A stretch of 22,024 nt of DNA from a virus. A program made the position numbers and the translations under genes. Positions 7,127 through 14,063 of the stretch are shown one piece after another (the stretch's first letter is position 1; each line of letters begins with the position of its first letter). The notes under the pieces were generated by a model. That model was not told the origin of the DNA and did no database searches. It was given only the letters and a program-made list of their open reading frames with translations. The stretch spans positions 1 through 22,024 of IMG/VR virus record IMGVR_UViG_3300020198_000118; one strand, written 5' to 3'.

Positions 7127-8829
7127 GCGCCTCCCGGGACCGCGCCGGCGAGCGCGGCCATCGGACCGCCAGCGGCCACGCTCTCAGGCGTCACCAGGCC
7201 TTGCGGCGCAACGGCCTTCACGAGCGGCCCAGTAGCGCCGGCGGCTTTCATCTGCTCGATCTGCATCATCTGTTGCTTCTCGGCGTCGGCCTTCTTCTGA
7301 CGCTCCGCACGGGTCTTCTCGACGACACGCGGATCCTTCTTGAATCGAGACGCGAGCCCGTTGGCATCGCCGATGCCGCGCGCCATCTCGTCGAGGTCGT
7401 AGTTGTCGAGGACCGTCGGATCGGTCTGCGCGAGCGGCACCAGCATCTCGAGCGTCCGCTGGATCGCGGCGACATCGCTCGCCTTCGCCGCCCTCGCGAG
7501 CGGCCCTTCGTACTCGACGTCGAGTTCGGCCATCCCTCCGAGCATCTCGGCCTGTTCCATCAGGATCGGCGGCAGAGGCAGCAGTACGCCGGCTCTCGCC
7601 ATCATGCTGAGGCATCGATGAATCAGCGGCGCGAGGAGCTCGGACTCGAGACGCCCGAGCGTCGGACCGAGCAGTCGCTGCATGAGCTCGTAGCGACGCT
7701 CGACTTCCGTCGCCGTCATCTGCGGGCCTTCTTGCAGCTGCAGCTGGTCGTAGAAGAAGATCTGCTGAATCGATCGGCGCAGATCCTCGGACTTGATCTG
7801 GTCGACGTCGTACTTCGCACCCGTGGTGATCGGCTTGATCGAGCCGGCCTCACGCACCGTGTTCAGCGCCGCCGGCGTCCACCGGACGGATCCGATCACG
7901 CCGTCGTCGACCACTTCCATCGGCGGGCGCAGGTCGATCGCCCACGCTTCGAGGCCCATCTCCTTCGCCTTGTTCAGTGTGCGGATGTCTGGCAGAGCCG
8001 TGTGGCCGGGGCCGTAGCCGTACTCTCCGGTGCTCGAGGTCTTCGTCCACCGCGGCACCATGTACGGCAGTTCGTAGTACCCACCCTCCTCGAGGAGGCT
8101 CTTGTCCTCCATCGAGACGTAGCAGGACGCGAACTTCCTCGACTTCGGCGTCTTGCTGTACTGCGCGAGCACGCGCGGGTACACCGCGTGGAGGATCTTG
8201 ACCATCTGGTCGGGATCCTTCTCGGCGATCTGCGCGATCTTCGGGCCGACGTTCTTACCCCACTTCTGCACGGCCGCGCCGGCGGTGAGCTCGAACTCGC
8301 GCATCACCGTGTCGACGCGCCCCTCGGCGTTCTCGGCGATGACATACTCACCGACCGCGAGCGCCTTTAACTGGAACCCGTTGAAGAACGGGTCGTCGCC
8401 TTCCTTCTCCTCGACGAAGAGACAGCCGATGCCGAAGGTGCCGAGGTCGAGGTAGACCTCCTGCATCTCGGCCGCGAAGTTCGATTGCCGCAGCCCGAGT
8501 GAGAGACGGTCGCGCGTGTCGTCGAGCCAGACCCCGACGTTGCGGTCGAGGTTCAGCATCTGGTCGCGCATCTTCAACCGGAACCACATCAGCTGACCCG
8601 GCGTGAGCGAGCCCTGCATCGACGACGCGAGGAGCTCCGCCGAGCGCGGCGCGGTCGAGTCGTACTTCTCGGTGTCAAGCTTCGTCCCCGGCGTCCGGCG
8701 CACGGAGATGTTCGACTTGCGCGGCACGATGTAGTCGGCGAGCTCTTGCCACTGCGGCCGGCAGAGATCCTGCTTCTGCTTCAGCCGCGCGTGACGCTTC
8801 AGCAGCGTGACAGCCCCGGTCTCACTCAC
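7123..8829 (-). CDS. Portal (head-tail connector) protein, T7 gp8-like
   Basis: This 568-residue protein starts like T7-type connectors: a helix with KQKQDLCRPQWQELADYIVP, then DSTAPRSAELLASSMQGSLT and PGQLMWFRLKMRD, the hallmark of the head-tail connector family. Later come GYGPGHTALPDIRTLNKAKE (stem/crown entry) and TATEVERRYELMQRLLGPTL. The length is close to T7 gp8 (536 aa). It forms the dodecameric DNA channel at one capsid vertex. The start is GTG at 8829, overlapping the upstream stop by 8 nt; the end overlaps the Bbp19-like gene. Confidence 0.95.
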   Translation of the reverse strand: MSETGAVTLLKRHARLKQKQDLCRPQWQELADYIVPRKSNISVRRTPGTKLDTEKYDSTAPRSAELLASSMQGSLTPGQLMWFRLKMRDQMLNLDRNVGVWLDDTRDRLSLGLRQSNFAAEMQEVYLDLGTFGIGCLFVEEKEGDDPFFNGFQLKALAVGEYVIAENAEGRVDTVMREFELTAGAAVQKWGKNVGPKIAQIAEKDPDQMVKILHAVYPRVLAQYSKTPKSRKFASCYVSMEDKSLLEEGGYYELPYMVPRWTKTSSTGEYGYGPGHTALPDIRTLNKAKEMGLEAWAIDLRPPMEVVDDGVIGSVRWTPAALNTVREAGSIKPITTGAKYDVDQIKSEDLRRSIQQIFFYDQLQLQEGPQMTATEVERRYELMQRLLGPTLGRLESELLAPLIHRCLSMMARAGVLLPLPPILMEQAEMLGGMAELDVEYEGPLARAAKASDVAAIQRTLEMLVPLAQTDPTVLDNYDLDEMARGIGDANGLASRFKKDPRVVEKTRAERQKKADAEKQQMMQIEQMKAAGATGPLVKAVAPQGLVTPESVAAGGPMAALAGAVPGGA

Positions 8830-9523
8830 CGAGCAGCGTCTTCTTCTGCGTCGGGACTTCGTCGAGCAGTCCCGCCGGCCCGCCGAGGTTGAGGATCGTG
8901 CGGCGACGCGTCACCTTGCGGGACTCGTACGCCTTGTCCTCATCCTCCTTCTTCTTGCGGGCCTTCTCGGCTTCCTCGCGCTCGACGCGCGCCTTCTCTT
9001 CGGCGACTCGCTTCTCTTCCGCGATGCGGTTCTGCTCGTCGATCGCCGCCTTCGAGTTCAGGAGTTCCTTACGGTAGGCGTCGATCGTCACGTCGTTCTT
9101 CATGAGCCGCGTCGAGTCGGCCACCAGGAGGTCGCTCTCGATCTCCTTGCCGAAGATGTCGCGGTACGTCCCGCGCACCGCAGCCCGCGCCTCGCCTTCA
9201 CCGAGCGGTGGCAGCGACGCCTGCGCGGCTTTGGTCTTCCTCCCCTCTCGCTGCGCCGTCGAGAGCCGCGAGTACTCGATCGCCTCGGGCGTGTTGCCGA
9301 CACGATTGCGGAAGTCCTGCGTCTTCAACCCGCCGGTGAGCTCGGTCGCATCGCGCTCGAGCTCCTGCTCGTTGGGGTCGCGCCCGTAGAACTCCTGGTA
9401 GACGCCGCGCGTTACGTTGTACGCCTCCGACCTCGAGATCGCAGGCGGCGGCGGGGGCGCAGGCGGCGGGGGCGGCGGCGAAGGCGGAGGCAGTGGTGCA
9501 GGAGCTCGACGCTTGGATCCCAT
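8822..9523 (-). CDS. Proline-rich, coiled-coil head-module protein
   Basis: This 233-residue protein has a polyproline N-terminus (about residues 8-27). Two similar modules follow (RGVYQEFYGRDPNEQELERD, about 39-58, and RGTYRDIFGKEIESDLLVAD, about 117-136), recalling short repeat modules such as DUF4214. A charged coiled coil (about 160-205) leads to the C-terminal end RRTILNLGGPAGLLDEVPTQ followed by KKTLLGE. C-termini ending in TLLG are common in proteins encoded beside podovirus portals, but I do not know their function. The ribosome site is GAGGGA. The polyproline tract comes from a G/C-rich low-complexity stretch near 9440-9490. Confidence 0.7.
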   Translation of the reverse strand: MGSKRRAPAPLPPPSPPPPPPAPPPPPAISRSEAYNVTRGVYQEFYGRDPNEQELERDATELTGGLKTQDFRNRVGNTPEAIEYSRLSTAQREGRKTKAAQASLPPLGEGEARAAVRGTYRDIFGKEIESDLLVADSTRLMKNDVTIDAYRKELLNSKAAIDEQNRIAEEKRVAEEKARVEREEAEKARKKKEDEDKAYESRKVTRRRTILNLGGPAGLLDEVPTQKKTLLGE

Positions 9524-9526
9524 GAG

Positions 9527-10939
9527 CTATTCCCTCGCGAACACGTTGAAGTCGGATTCGTATGTCTGCTGCCGGCCGCGGTCGCGACCGAGCGGATCGA
9601 ACTCAGTGATGGCCCGCACCTGGCGGCGCTGCTCCGGCTCGATGCGCCGGAACCCCATCGCCCCGATGCGGAACGCGTCCGCGCCGTGCGAAGACCAGTC
9701 GTGCTTCGGGTCTTTCTTGAACCCCTTGCGGTCCTCGTCCCACTCCTTGTGGTAGTGGCGGAGCGCACTGAGTCCGCGGTCGCACTTCTTCTCGTCGAAC
9801 CAGCAGAGCGGGAGGATCTGGCGTACGGCGTTGATGCCGTCGTTCACCAGATGTTTCTTCACGATCGTGAAGCGCACGCCGAGCTTGCGAGCCGTCACGG
9901 CTCTCTGTTCGCCGGACGTGAACTCGTGGACGGCGAGGTCGTGCGGCCCGTAGTGGCGGCCGTACGTGTAGGGCAGCGCCTTCAGTTCCTTCGCGTAGAA
10001 GCCGAGCCCCTCGCCGTGATGCTCGAGGTAATCGATGAAGCGGAGCTCGCGGCCGACCTGCTGCATGAACCAGATCGCCGTCGAGTCGCCGTACCCGAGG
10101 TCCCACCAGGTATGGACTTCGATCGACGGCTCCCACGGCACGATCCCGATGCGCGGAGGCTTCGCCTCATCGAGGAGCTTGAACTGCGAGGTGTAGTACG
10201 CGCCGACGATCCCACCGTGGAAGGAGCAGTAGTACTCCTGCTGGATCGTCTCTTCGTCCGCGCCAGAGGCGATCTCTTCGTCGATGATCTCTTGCGAGAC
10301 GACCGGCGTACCGTCGGGGCGGAACGTGTCGCGCACCGTGAGGAGAGAGACGAACCACGTCGCGCGGTCCTTGTTCCTCGAGTAGAGCGTCCACCCGTGG
10401 TTCTTGCCGCGAGGCGTGTACACGAAGACCGCCCAGCCGCCGTTCTCCGCGAGGATCGGGCGCGTGAGCTCCCAGGCCTGCGGATCCTGCAGCGAGTACT
10501 CGGAGAAGACGCAGCCGACGGGGTTCGTGCCGACGATCTTGTCGAAGTCGTCGGTGCCGATCAGCTGGATGATGGACCCCGGCTTCGTCGAGTCGTCGGG
10601 ATGACGGAACGTGATCTTCATCTCCGTCTCGTTCTTGTTGTAGATGAGCTCAGCCGGGATGTGATCGAGGAACCGGAAGCCGTCCCGGTCCATGCCGTCC
10701 CAGATGACCTTCTTCGCCTGCGCGTACGTCGGGAAGAAGTAGTAGTACGTGCCGACGCGCAGGTTGATCGCGGCGTGGATCATCCAGTTCCACGTCGTCT
10801 TGTCTTTGCCGGAGCGACGGTGCCAGACGAGAATCGCGCGCTTACAGCCCTCGCTCATCGCATCGAAGAACGGCAGTTGGTACGAGCGCGGGTCGAACTG
10901 GTAGGGAACCTCGATGGACTTCGTGACCGTTGCGGTCAT
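9527..10939 (-). CDS. terL: Terminase large subunit
   Basis: This 470-residue protein is the ATP-driven DNA packaging motor and headful/cos nuclease. The Walker A motif is WHRRSGKDKT (residues 39-48). The Walker B strand with catalytic Glu is CVFSEYS (Glu147), and the coupling motif region is VYTPRGKNHGW (173-183). The RNase H-like nuclease acids are plausible at Asp280 (WWDLGYGDSTAIW), Asp303 (FIDYLE), Asp334 and Asp421 (HGADAFR). The length is normal. It acts on the portal at the capsid vertex. It sits upstream of the portal gene; the start is ATG 10939 with only a modest ribosome site. Confidence 0.96.
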   Translation of the reverse strand: MTATVTKSIEVPYQFDPRSYQLPFFDAMSEGCKRAILVWHRRSGKDKTTWNWMIHAAINLRVGTYYYFFPTYAQAKKVIWDGMDRDGFRFLDHIPAELIYNKNETEMKITFRHPDDSTKPGSIIQLIGTDDFDKIVGTNPVGCVFSEYSLQDPQAWELTRPILAENGGWAVFVYTPRGKNHGWTLYSRNKDRATWFVSLLTVRDTFRPDGTPVVSQEIIDEEIASGADEETIQQEYYCSFHGGIVGAYYTSQFKLLDEAKPPRIGIVPWEPSIEVHTWWDLGYGDSTAIWFMQQVGRELRFIDYLEHHGEGLGFYAKELKALPYTYGRHYGPHDLAVHEFTSGEQRAVTARKLGVRFTIVKKHLVNDGINAVRQILPLCWFDEKKCDRGLSALRHYHKEWDEDRKGFKKDPKHDWSSHGADAFRIGAMGFRRIEPEQRRQVRAITEFDPLGRDRGRQQTYESDFNVFARE

Positions 10940-10996
10940 CGCATCTCGTCGAAGTTCGACGGCACCGGCAAGTAGTTCGTCTGCGCGGCGACGGTG

Positions 10997-11191
10997 TTAC
11001 AGGGACGCGGGGACGGGCTTGAACTCGACCGGGAAGCACTCACTCAGGAGGACCGGTTGTGCGTCCTTGGCGATCCGAGCAGCGAGCTCAGCCTTGGCCG
11101 TGCGGCACTCCTGCTCGGTCTGGAACTCTCCGGTGGAGGTGCCGAGCGGAGACAGGGACAGGGCGATCCAGAGGACGACGGATTCGAGCAT
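10997..11191 (-). CDS. Small secreted Cys-pair protein
   Basis: This 64-residue protein begins with a hydrophobic segment (MLESVVLWIALSLSPLGTS), a probable signal peptide or anchor. The small domain has two cysteines 23 residues apart, within EQECRTAKAEL and LLSECFPVEF. Such a pair would form a disulfide outside the cytoplasm. A very strong ribosome site (AGGAGGATCTCCC before ATG) supports it. It closely resembles the gene at 12064-12270. Function is unknown; a role in envelope modification or lysis is possible but unproven. Confidence 0.65.
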   Translation of the reverse strand: MLESVVLWIALSLSPLGTSTGEFQTEQECRTAKAELAARIAKDAQPVLLSECFPVEFKPVPASL

Positions 11192-11258
11192 GGGAGATCC
11201 TCCTAGAGGCGCAGGCTGGGGGATTCGGATTTTTGGTGCGCCCGTCGAATCGGTAGGG

Positions 11259-11282
11259 AACGCGCCTCACGGCCGGCGCGTT
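11259..11282. other. Inverted repeat in the terS-downstream gap
   Basis: AACGCGCC and GGCGCGTT (8 bp, perfect) enclose 8 nt. It lies in the 165-nt gap 11192-11356, which holds no gene that I can see. A T-run follows only on the plus strand, against the direction of the genes, so a terminator reading is weak. Confidence 0.3.
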
Positions 11283-11340
11283 TTGGGGGTGCCGGGGGTC
11301 GGAAAGTCTAGAAAATCAAGGTCGCCGCGTACTTAGGCCT

Positions 11341-11364
11341 GTTCGTGACCGCCCGGTCACGAAC
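11341..11364. other. 24-bp perfect inverted repeat at the end of the putative terS
   Basis: GTTCGTGACCG, 2 nt, then CGGTCACGAAC: 11-bp perfect arms. It spans the stop codon of the putative small terminase gene. No U-tract follows on the minus strand. The inner TGACCG/CGGTCA arms resemble the twin TGACCGGTCA palindromes at 18110-18136, so a protein-binding site is as plausible as an RNA hairpin. Confidence 0.5.
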
Positions 11365-11791
11365 GCTTCAGCCAGGGAGCGATGGCGACGTTGACCTGCA
11401 CCTTGCCGGCCTGCTGCGGTGCGGAACGAGAGGGCTTTACACCAAGGATCTCGCCAGCTTCCCGAGCAGCTGAGAGCCTAGTTCGGTGGTCGATGTCGAC
11501 GTACTCCTCGACCTCGGACGGAGCTCCGCGGCCCTGCGACACCACGAGGCGCTGCACGACCTTCGCGTCCATTCCCTCGTCGAGCACTCGGCCGATCTTC
11601 CTGAAGATCTCAGGAGTTAGACCGCAAGCCTCAAGGGCTCGCTGTCGGTAGTCCTCGAGAGACACAGGGAATGCTTCGCCTTTACTTTCAACTACTTGCA
11701 CCGTGACGTGACTATCTGGCACGGCAGGCGCGGTCGGCACGAGCTCGACGGCGGCAGATGTCTCCTTTTTACCACTCTTCCTGTGAGCCAT
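11357..11791 (-). CDS. Putative terminase small subunit
   Basis: This 144-residue protein is encoded just upstream of the TerL gene. It has a low-complexity N-terminus and a helical middle (YRQRALEACGLTPEIFRKIG). The segment VDIDHRTRLSAAREAGEILG resembles the terminal oligomerisation helix seen in many small terminases, where the protein is screened as D...R..AA....LG. The tail ends in VNVAIAPWLKRS. Small terminases bind the packaging site and load TerL. The placement supports the call but a DNA-binding helix-turn-helix is not obvious. The alternative is an uncharacterised packaging-module protein. Confidence 0.5.
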   Translation of the reverse strand: MAHRKSGKKETSAAVELVPTAPAVPDSHVTVQVVESKGEAFPVSLEDYRQRALEACGLTPEIFRKIGRVLDEGMDAKVVQRLVVSQGRGAPSEVEEYVDIDHRTRLSAAREAGEILGVKPSRSAPQQAGKVQVNVAIAPWLKRS

Positions 11792-11800
11792 CGCTGATGC

Positions 11801-12100
11801 CTATCTGAGCCATTGGGACTTGCCGGGGCCACGTAGACGCTGCGATCGCACCAGCCAGATCTCTCGAGGGCTCAGGATCCTCGTTCGACACTTCGTCTTT
11901 CCCATCCGATACTTGCGGTACGTCGGCGGGAACATATCCTTGCGCTTCGAGAGATGGGCAGACAGCTGCTTCGGGGTACAGGGCACGAGCATGGCCGCGA
12001 TCACCAGATCAATCGGTGGCTCTAGGCCAATATCGATGAGGTCTTGAAGCTTGACCTCGCCGGCTACCGAGCCGCAGCTGGTGCAGAGATGGAGCGGCAC
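11801..12100 (-). CDS. Small Cys-motif, probable DNA-binding protein
   Basis: This 99-residue protein starts at GTG 12100 with AAGGA upstream and overlaps the preceding gene by 37 nt. The N-terminus has a CTSCG pair, and further cysteines occur at LVPCTPKQ and KTKCRTR. The part TPKQLSAHLSKRKDMFPPTY followed by RILSPREIWLVRSQRL looks like a helical DNA- or RNA-binding fold. I do not recognise the family with certainty. It precedes the putative small terminase by 9 nt, so it belongs to the packaging or late-control operon. Confidence 0.55.
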   Translation of the reverse strand: MPLHLCTSCGSVAGEVKLQDLIDIGLEPPIDLVIAAMLVPCTPKQLSAHLSKRKDMFPPTYRKYRMGKTKCRTRILSPREIWLVRSQRLRGPGKSQWLR

Positions 12101-12270
12101 TCAGTGAGATCCTTCGTGTCGACGCCCGCCAGCATCAACTGCACTTTCACCAGGCGTCTCAATGAGTTACAGGCCTCGAGCGTCTTCGCCTCGGCCGTGA
12201 TCTGCACGGCCGTGATCTGCACTCCACCGAAGGCCGCCAGCGTGAGCATGAACGCATACACGATCTCCAC
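12064..12270 (-). CDS. Small membrane/secreted Cys-pair protein
   Basis: The frame is open from ATG 12312. I prefer the GTG at 12270 because GGAGG lies 5 nt upstream and the N-terminus then becomes VEIVYAFMLTLAAFGGVQIT, a good signal or anchor segment (68 aa). The exported part has KTLEACNSLRRL and DLTECRSI, two cysteines 24 residues apart. That spacing and the (T/S)EC context match the protein at 10997-11191, so the two may be paralogues. A perfect tandem 15-bp repeat inside the gene duplicates five residues. Function is unknown. Confidence 0.5.
   Translation of the reverse strand: MEIVYAFMLTLAAFGGVQITAVQITAEAKTLEACNSLRRLVKVQLMLAGVDTKDLTECRSISAPAAAR
12193..12222 (-). repeat. Perfect tandem 15-bp duplication
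   Basis: GGCCGTGATCTGCAC occurs twice back to back, in frame, inside the small membrane protein gene, giving a VQITAVQITA sequence just after its hydrophobic segment. It is probably a slippage duplication. Confidence 0.8.
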
Positions 12271-12563
12271 GCAGGCCTCCAGTTGGTACTGCCGCCCTGC
12301 GGCGGGCACCATCCGCTGAGCGACCAGCCGGCATACGCCATGACGCTGGCACGTTTACGCATCGCGGTATAGGGCTGCAGTCCGGCCGCAGGGCAACAGG
12401 TCGGAACCGCCGTATCGGCACGCAGGGTCCGATCGCCAGCGGTCAGCAGGTGGGACACGAAGGGCCAGGCGGATCTCACGACCCGACTGGCCCTTAGCTA
12501 CAGGTGGGGGATGTCCTCGAGGCACGCTTTACGCCTCGTCCCTGTTCTCCACCGTACCTGCGT
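12271..12563 (-). other. Structured leader without a clear gene
   Basis: About 290 nt separate the promoter at 12564-12593 from the first gene I accept. Short open frames here have poor starts. The stretch contains AAGGGCCAG/CTGGCCCTT (12460-12468 with 12487-12495, 9 bp perfect, 18-nt loop) and CGAGGC/GCCTCG (12518-12523 with 12533-12538). A long structured 5' leader in front of the packaging genes could host attenuation or antitermination; no known class is recognised. Confidence 0.4.
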
Positions 12564-12593
12564 ATGATACACCAGTCATAGACACGTTGTCAA
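12564..12593 (-). promoter_or_regulatory. Sigma70-type promoter (leftward)
   Basis: On the minus strand: -35 TTGACA (12593-12588), 18-nt spacer, -10 TATCAT (12569-12564). The -35 box lies inside copy E of the recurrent TTGACAACGT element (12571-12595) and inside a palindrome, so the promoter is probably repressible. It would drive the packaging and possibly late genes to the left. Confidence 0.6.
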
Positions 12594-12600
12594 GTGTCTA
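12579..12600. promoter_or_regulatory. Palindromic operator over the -35 box
   Basis: TAGACAC, 8 nt, GTGTCTA: perfect 7-bp arms centred on the -35 TTGACA. It starts at the TAG stop codon of the upstream 57-codon gene. The symmetry suggests a dimeric repressor site. Confidence 0.5.
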
Positions 12601-12771
12601 GTTGACCGTCGTGTAAACCCGCGTCATCACGATCTCATAGAGACGTCTGTCGATGAGCTCGTGCCGCACATCCTCGAGCGGCACCACCGGGAGCCGCAGC
12701 GTCCACCGCACGATCCTCGGCACGATCGCAGGGGCACGGTACCTGCCGCCGTCGAGCATTCCCCAATCCAT
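12598..12771 (-). CDS. Small hypothetical protein (57 aa)
   Basis: An ATG at 12771 lies 2 nt after the stop of the RHH gene and opens a 57-codon frame ending TAG at 12598. The product starts MDWGMLDGGRYRAPAIVPRI and ends LYEIVMTRVYTTVN. It has a patterned beta-rich look (IVRWTLRLPVVPLEDVRHEL) with GC-rich third positions. No family is recognised. Tight coupling to the RHH gene suggests a shared operon. Confidence 0.6.
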   Translation of the reverse strand: MDWGMLDGGRYRAPAIVPRIVRWTLRLPVVPLEDVRHELIDRRLYEIVMTRVYTTVN

Positions 12772-12773
12772 CG

Positions 12774-13268
12774 TCAGGAAAGCCTCTGGCTGCCACCAGG
12801 TTCGACGATCCTGATGGGGGTCGCTATCTGTACCTTGCCCGTTGTCAAAGTCTCAGGGACAGGCGTCCTGGGGTCCATGCACCAGGGACAGCTTTCCGCC
12901 GGAGCCTGCTCGGCATGGTCGACATGCCTCTCGTAGAGCTCGAGCCGTTGAGCATCCCGTTTCGCCAGGATTGATCGGGCCTCGTCCATCGTGACGACCG
13001 CGGGAGCGGCCCCCCTGATCTCTTCCCCTGATGCGGGGCGACGACGCGCGCCGGAGGCGGGCGCGGAGGACGCCCCCTCGTTCGTTTTCTTTCTCTCTTT
13101 CAAGGGACGGTTCTCGCGGAGTTCCTTAGCGAGCTCTTTCGAGCGCGCCTTGAAGCGGTAGGCGAGCGACTCTCTCACCTGGTGAGACATCGAACTTCCG
13201 TCAATGTTGGCGAGAGCTTCCAGCTTCCTGTGATGATCCTCAGTCAGATGCACGACGAGCTTCTTCAT
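12774..13268 (-). CDS. Ribbon-helix-helix transcriptional regulator
   Basis: The frame is open from 13367, but the ribosome site GGAGG just before ATG 13268 and the domain start favour 13268 (164 aa). Residues 1-50 are a clear RHH (Arc/MetJ/CopG-type) fold: the strand KKLVVHLTED, then HHRKLEALANIDGSSMSHQV and RESLAYRFKARSKELAKELR. RHH dimers insert a beta-ribbon into the major groove. A long basic/Ala-Pro linker leads to a C-terminal part with ESCPWCMDP, a possible zinc knuckle. Directly upstream are stacked palindromes and a promoter, so autoregulation is likely. A degenerate copy (H) of the recurrent element lies inside its 3' coding end. Confidence 0.8.
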   Translation of the reverse strand: MKKLVVHLTEDHHRKLEALANIDGSSMSHQVRESLAYRFKARSKELAKELRENRPLKERKKTNEGASSAPASGARRRPASGEEIRGAAPAVVTMDEARSILAKRDAQRLELYERHVDHAEQAPAESCPWCMDPRTPVPETLTTGKVQIATPIRIVEPGGSQRLS

Positions 13269-13291
13269 GAGCCTCCGCGAAGCGAAAGTGA

Positions 13292-13324
13292 GTGGGCCAT
13301 TCGTGGGCCATTGGTGGGCCATTG
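13292..13324. repeat. Three tandem 11-bp repeats upstream of the RHH gene
   Basis: GTGGGCCATT(C/G) occurs three times head to tail between the promoter and the RHH start codon. A further CTGGGCCAC lies at about 13359-13367. Iterons of this kind are typical of cooperative RHH operator binding. Confidence 0.7.
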
Positions 13325-13358
13325 GTGACATCGCTGGAGATGTCACAACGATATCGTT
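13325..13358. promoter_or_regulatory. Two adjacent perfect palindromes (candidate operators)
   Basis: GTGACATC-N6-GATGTCAC (13325-13346, perfect 8-bp arms) is followed immediately by AACGATATCGTT (13347-13358, perfect 12-bp palindrome). Both lie in the 5' leader of the RHH gene, downstream of the -10 box. Confidence 0.65.
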
Positions 13359-13376
13359 CTGGGCCACTTGTGGACT

Positions 13377-13406
13377 ACTCTACAACAGGCGAGTAGCAAG
13401 TGTCAA
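13377..13406 (-). promoter_or_regulatory. Promoter of the RHH gene
   Basis: On the minus strand: TTGACA (13406-13401), 18 nt, TAGAGT (13382-13377). The operators and repeats lie between this promoter and the RHH start, giving a leader of about 100 nt. Confidence 0.5.
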
Positions 13407-13411
13407 GAGGC

Positions 13412-13687
13412 CTACTTCTTGCTCTTGCCCGCCGTGTCGTCCCTGACCGCCCAGAGGACGTACGTATCGCCCCGTCGCTGCGTGCGCAGGAGGAGCCCGC
13501 GGCGGATCAGCTGCTGGCCGACGGCCGACCGCATGGCGTGCGCGTCGATGCCCTCAGCATCGATCTCGATCGCCTTGCCGTTCTCATAGGCTGTGAGGAC
13601 AGCCTTCGTGATATCCAGCCAGTGACCGCGCTCCTGCTTGCCGCCCTCTGGCATGGCGACCTGCCGGATCCTCGCCTTCGCCACCAT
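13412..13687 (-). CDS. Hypothetical protein, possible DNA-binding (91 aa)
   Basis: ATG 13687 is preceded by the strong ribosome site GGGAGGATCTCC. The product has GHWLDITKAVLTAYENGKAI then AMRSAVGQQLIRRGLLLRTQ and RRGDTYVLWAVRDD, a helix-strand pattern that could be a winged-helix-like domain with a C-terminal hairpin. The Lys-rich end is basic. I do not recognise a named family. TTGACAATG at 13738-13730 overlaps the stop of the upstream gene and could be a -35 box, but no good -10 follows. Confidence 0.6.
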   Translation of the reverse strand: MVAKARIRQVAMPEGGKQERGHWLDITKAVLTAYENGKAIEIDAEGIDAHAMRSAVGQQLIRRGLLLRTQRRGDTYVLWAVRDDTAGKSKK

Positions 13688-13732
13688 GGAGATCCTCCCG
13701 AACCTCAGAGTCTCATGGTCAAAGTATCATTG

Positions 13733-13936
13733 TCAACTTCCGCACGCCAGTAGCCGCCGCGCCCGCCCGAGCTCGCCGCCGGTCAGGGTGCGCTCGAGTT
13801 CCGTCACCCTGGTGCGTGTGAGTTTCAGCATCCGCTCGTAGTCCGTGAAGTCCGCGGGGTCGCCGGCCGCGAAGCTGTCGCGCGCCCGCACCGCCGCCAC
13901 GTAGTCGTCGACCTTCTTGGCGCTCGAGGTCGCCAT
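13733..13936 (-). CDS. Hypothetical alpha-helical protein (67 aa)
   Basis: I chose ATG 13936 because GGGAGGTGAGG lies just upstream; the frame itself is open further. The protein is helical and charged: KKVDDYVAAVRARDSFAAGD and DYERMLKLTRTRVTELERTL. No motif is recognised. It lies 19 nt downstream of the zinc mini-protein gene and is probably co-transcribed. Confidence 0.6.
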   Translation of the reverse strand: MATSSAKKVDDYVAAVRARDSFAAGDPADFTDYERMLKLTRTRVTELERTLTGGELGRARRLLACGS

Positions 13937-13955
13937 GTCCCTCACCTCCCGGTGG

Positions 13956-14063
13956 TTAGCCGCCCTCACCACCACGCTCGTTGTAGATGGCGGCAATGAG
14001 CTCCTCGACGATCTTCCTCTCGCAGCCGCTGCACTCGTCCATGTGGCGCAGGATCTCGTCCAT
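13956..14063 (-). CDS. 35-residue HxxxCxxC mini-protein (zf-HC2/anti-sigma-like)
   Basis: ATG 14063 overlaps the previous stop (TGATG) with GGGAGGAG upstream. The whole product is a helix with EILRHMDECSGCERKIVEEL. The H-x3-C-x2-C spacing (His7, Cys11, Cys14) is that of the zinc-binding anti-sigma (ZAS, zf-HC2) domain. At 35 residues it is about half such a domain. It may bind zinc and possibly a sigma factor or another regulator; this is inference from spacing alone. Confidence 0.6.
   Translation of the reverse strand: MDEILRHMDECSGCERKIVEELIAAIYNERGGEGG

Noticed and set aside
8807-10975. 722-codon plus-strand frame across portal, coiled-coil and TerL genes
   Set aside because: It is antisense to three well-supported genes, its product is Arg/Val/Leu-rich low-quality sequence without motifs, and long antisense frames are common in GC-rich DNA.
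12159-12479. 106-codon and 84-codon minus frames in the leader region
   Set aside because: Both lack ribosome sites and give Arg/Ser/Pro-rich frame-shifted text; the third frame gives a coherent signal-peptide protein.
13292-13324. CRISPR array
   Set aside because: The 11-bp units are contiguous without spacers; they are promoter-proximal iterons. No CRISPR array or cas gene was seen anywhere in the window.
13715-13738. Promoter at TTGACAATG before the 91-residue gene
   Set aside because: The -35 is perfect, but no acceptable -10 lies 16-18 nt downstream, so it is only mentioned with the gene.
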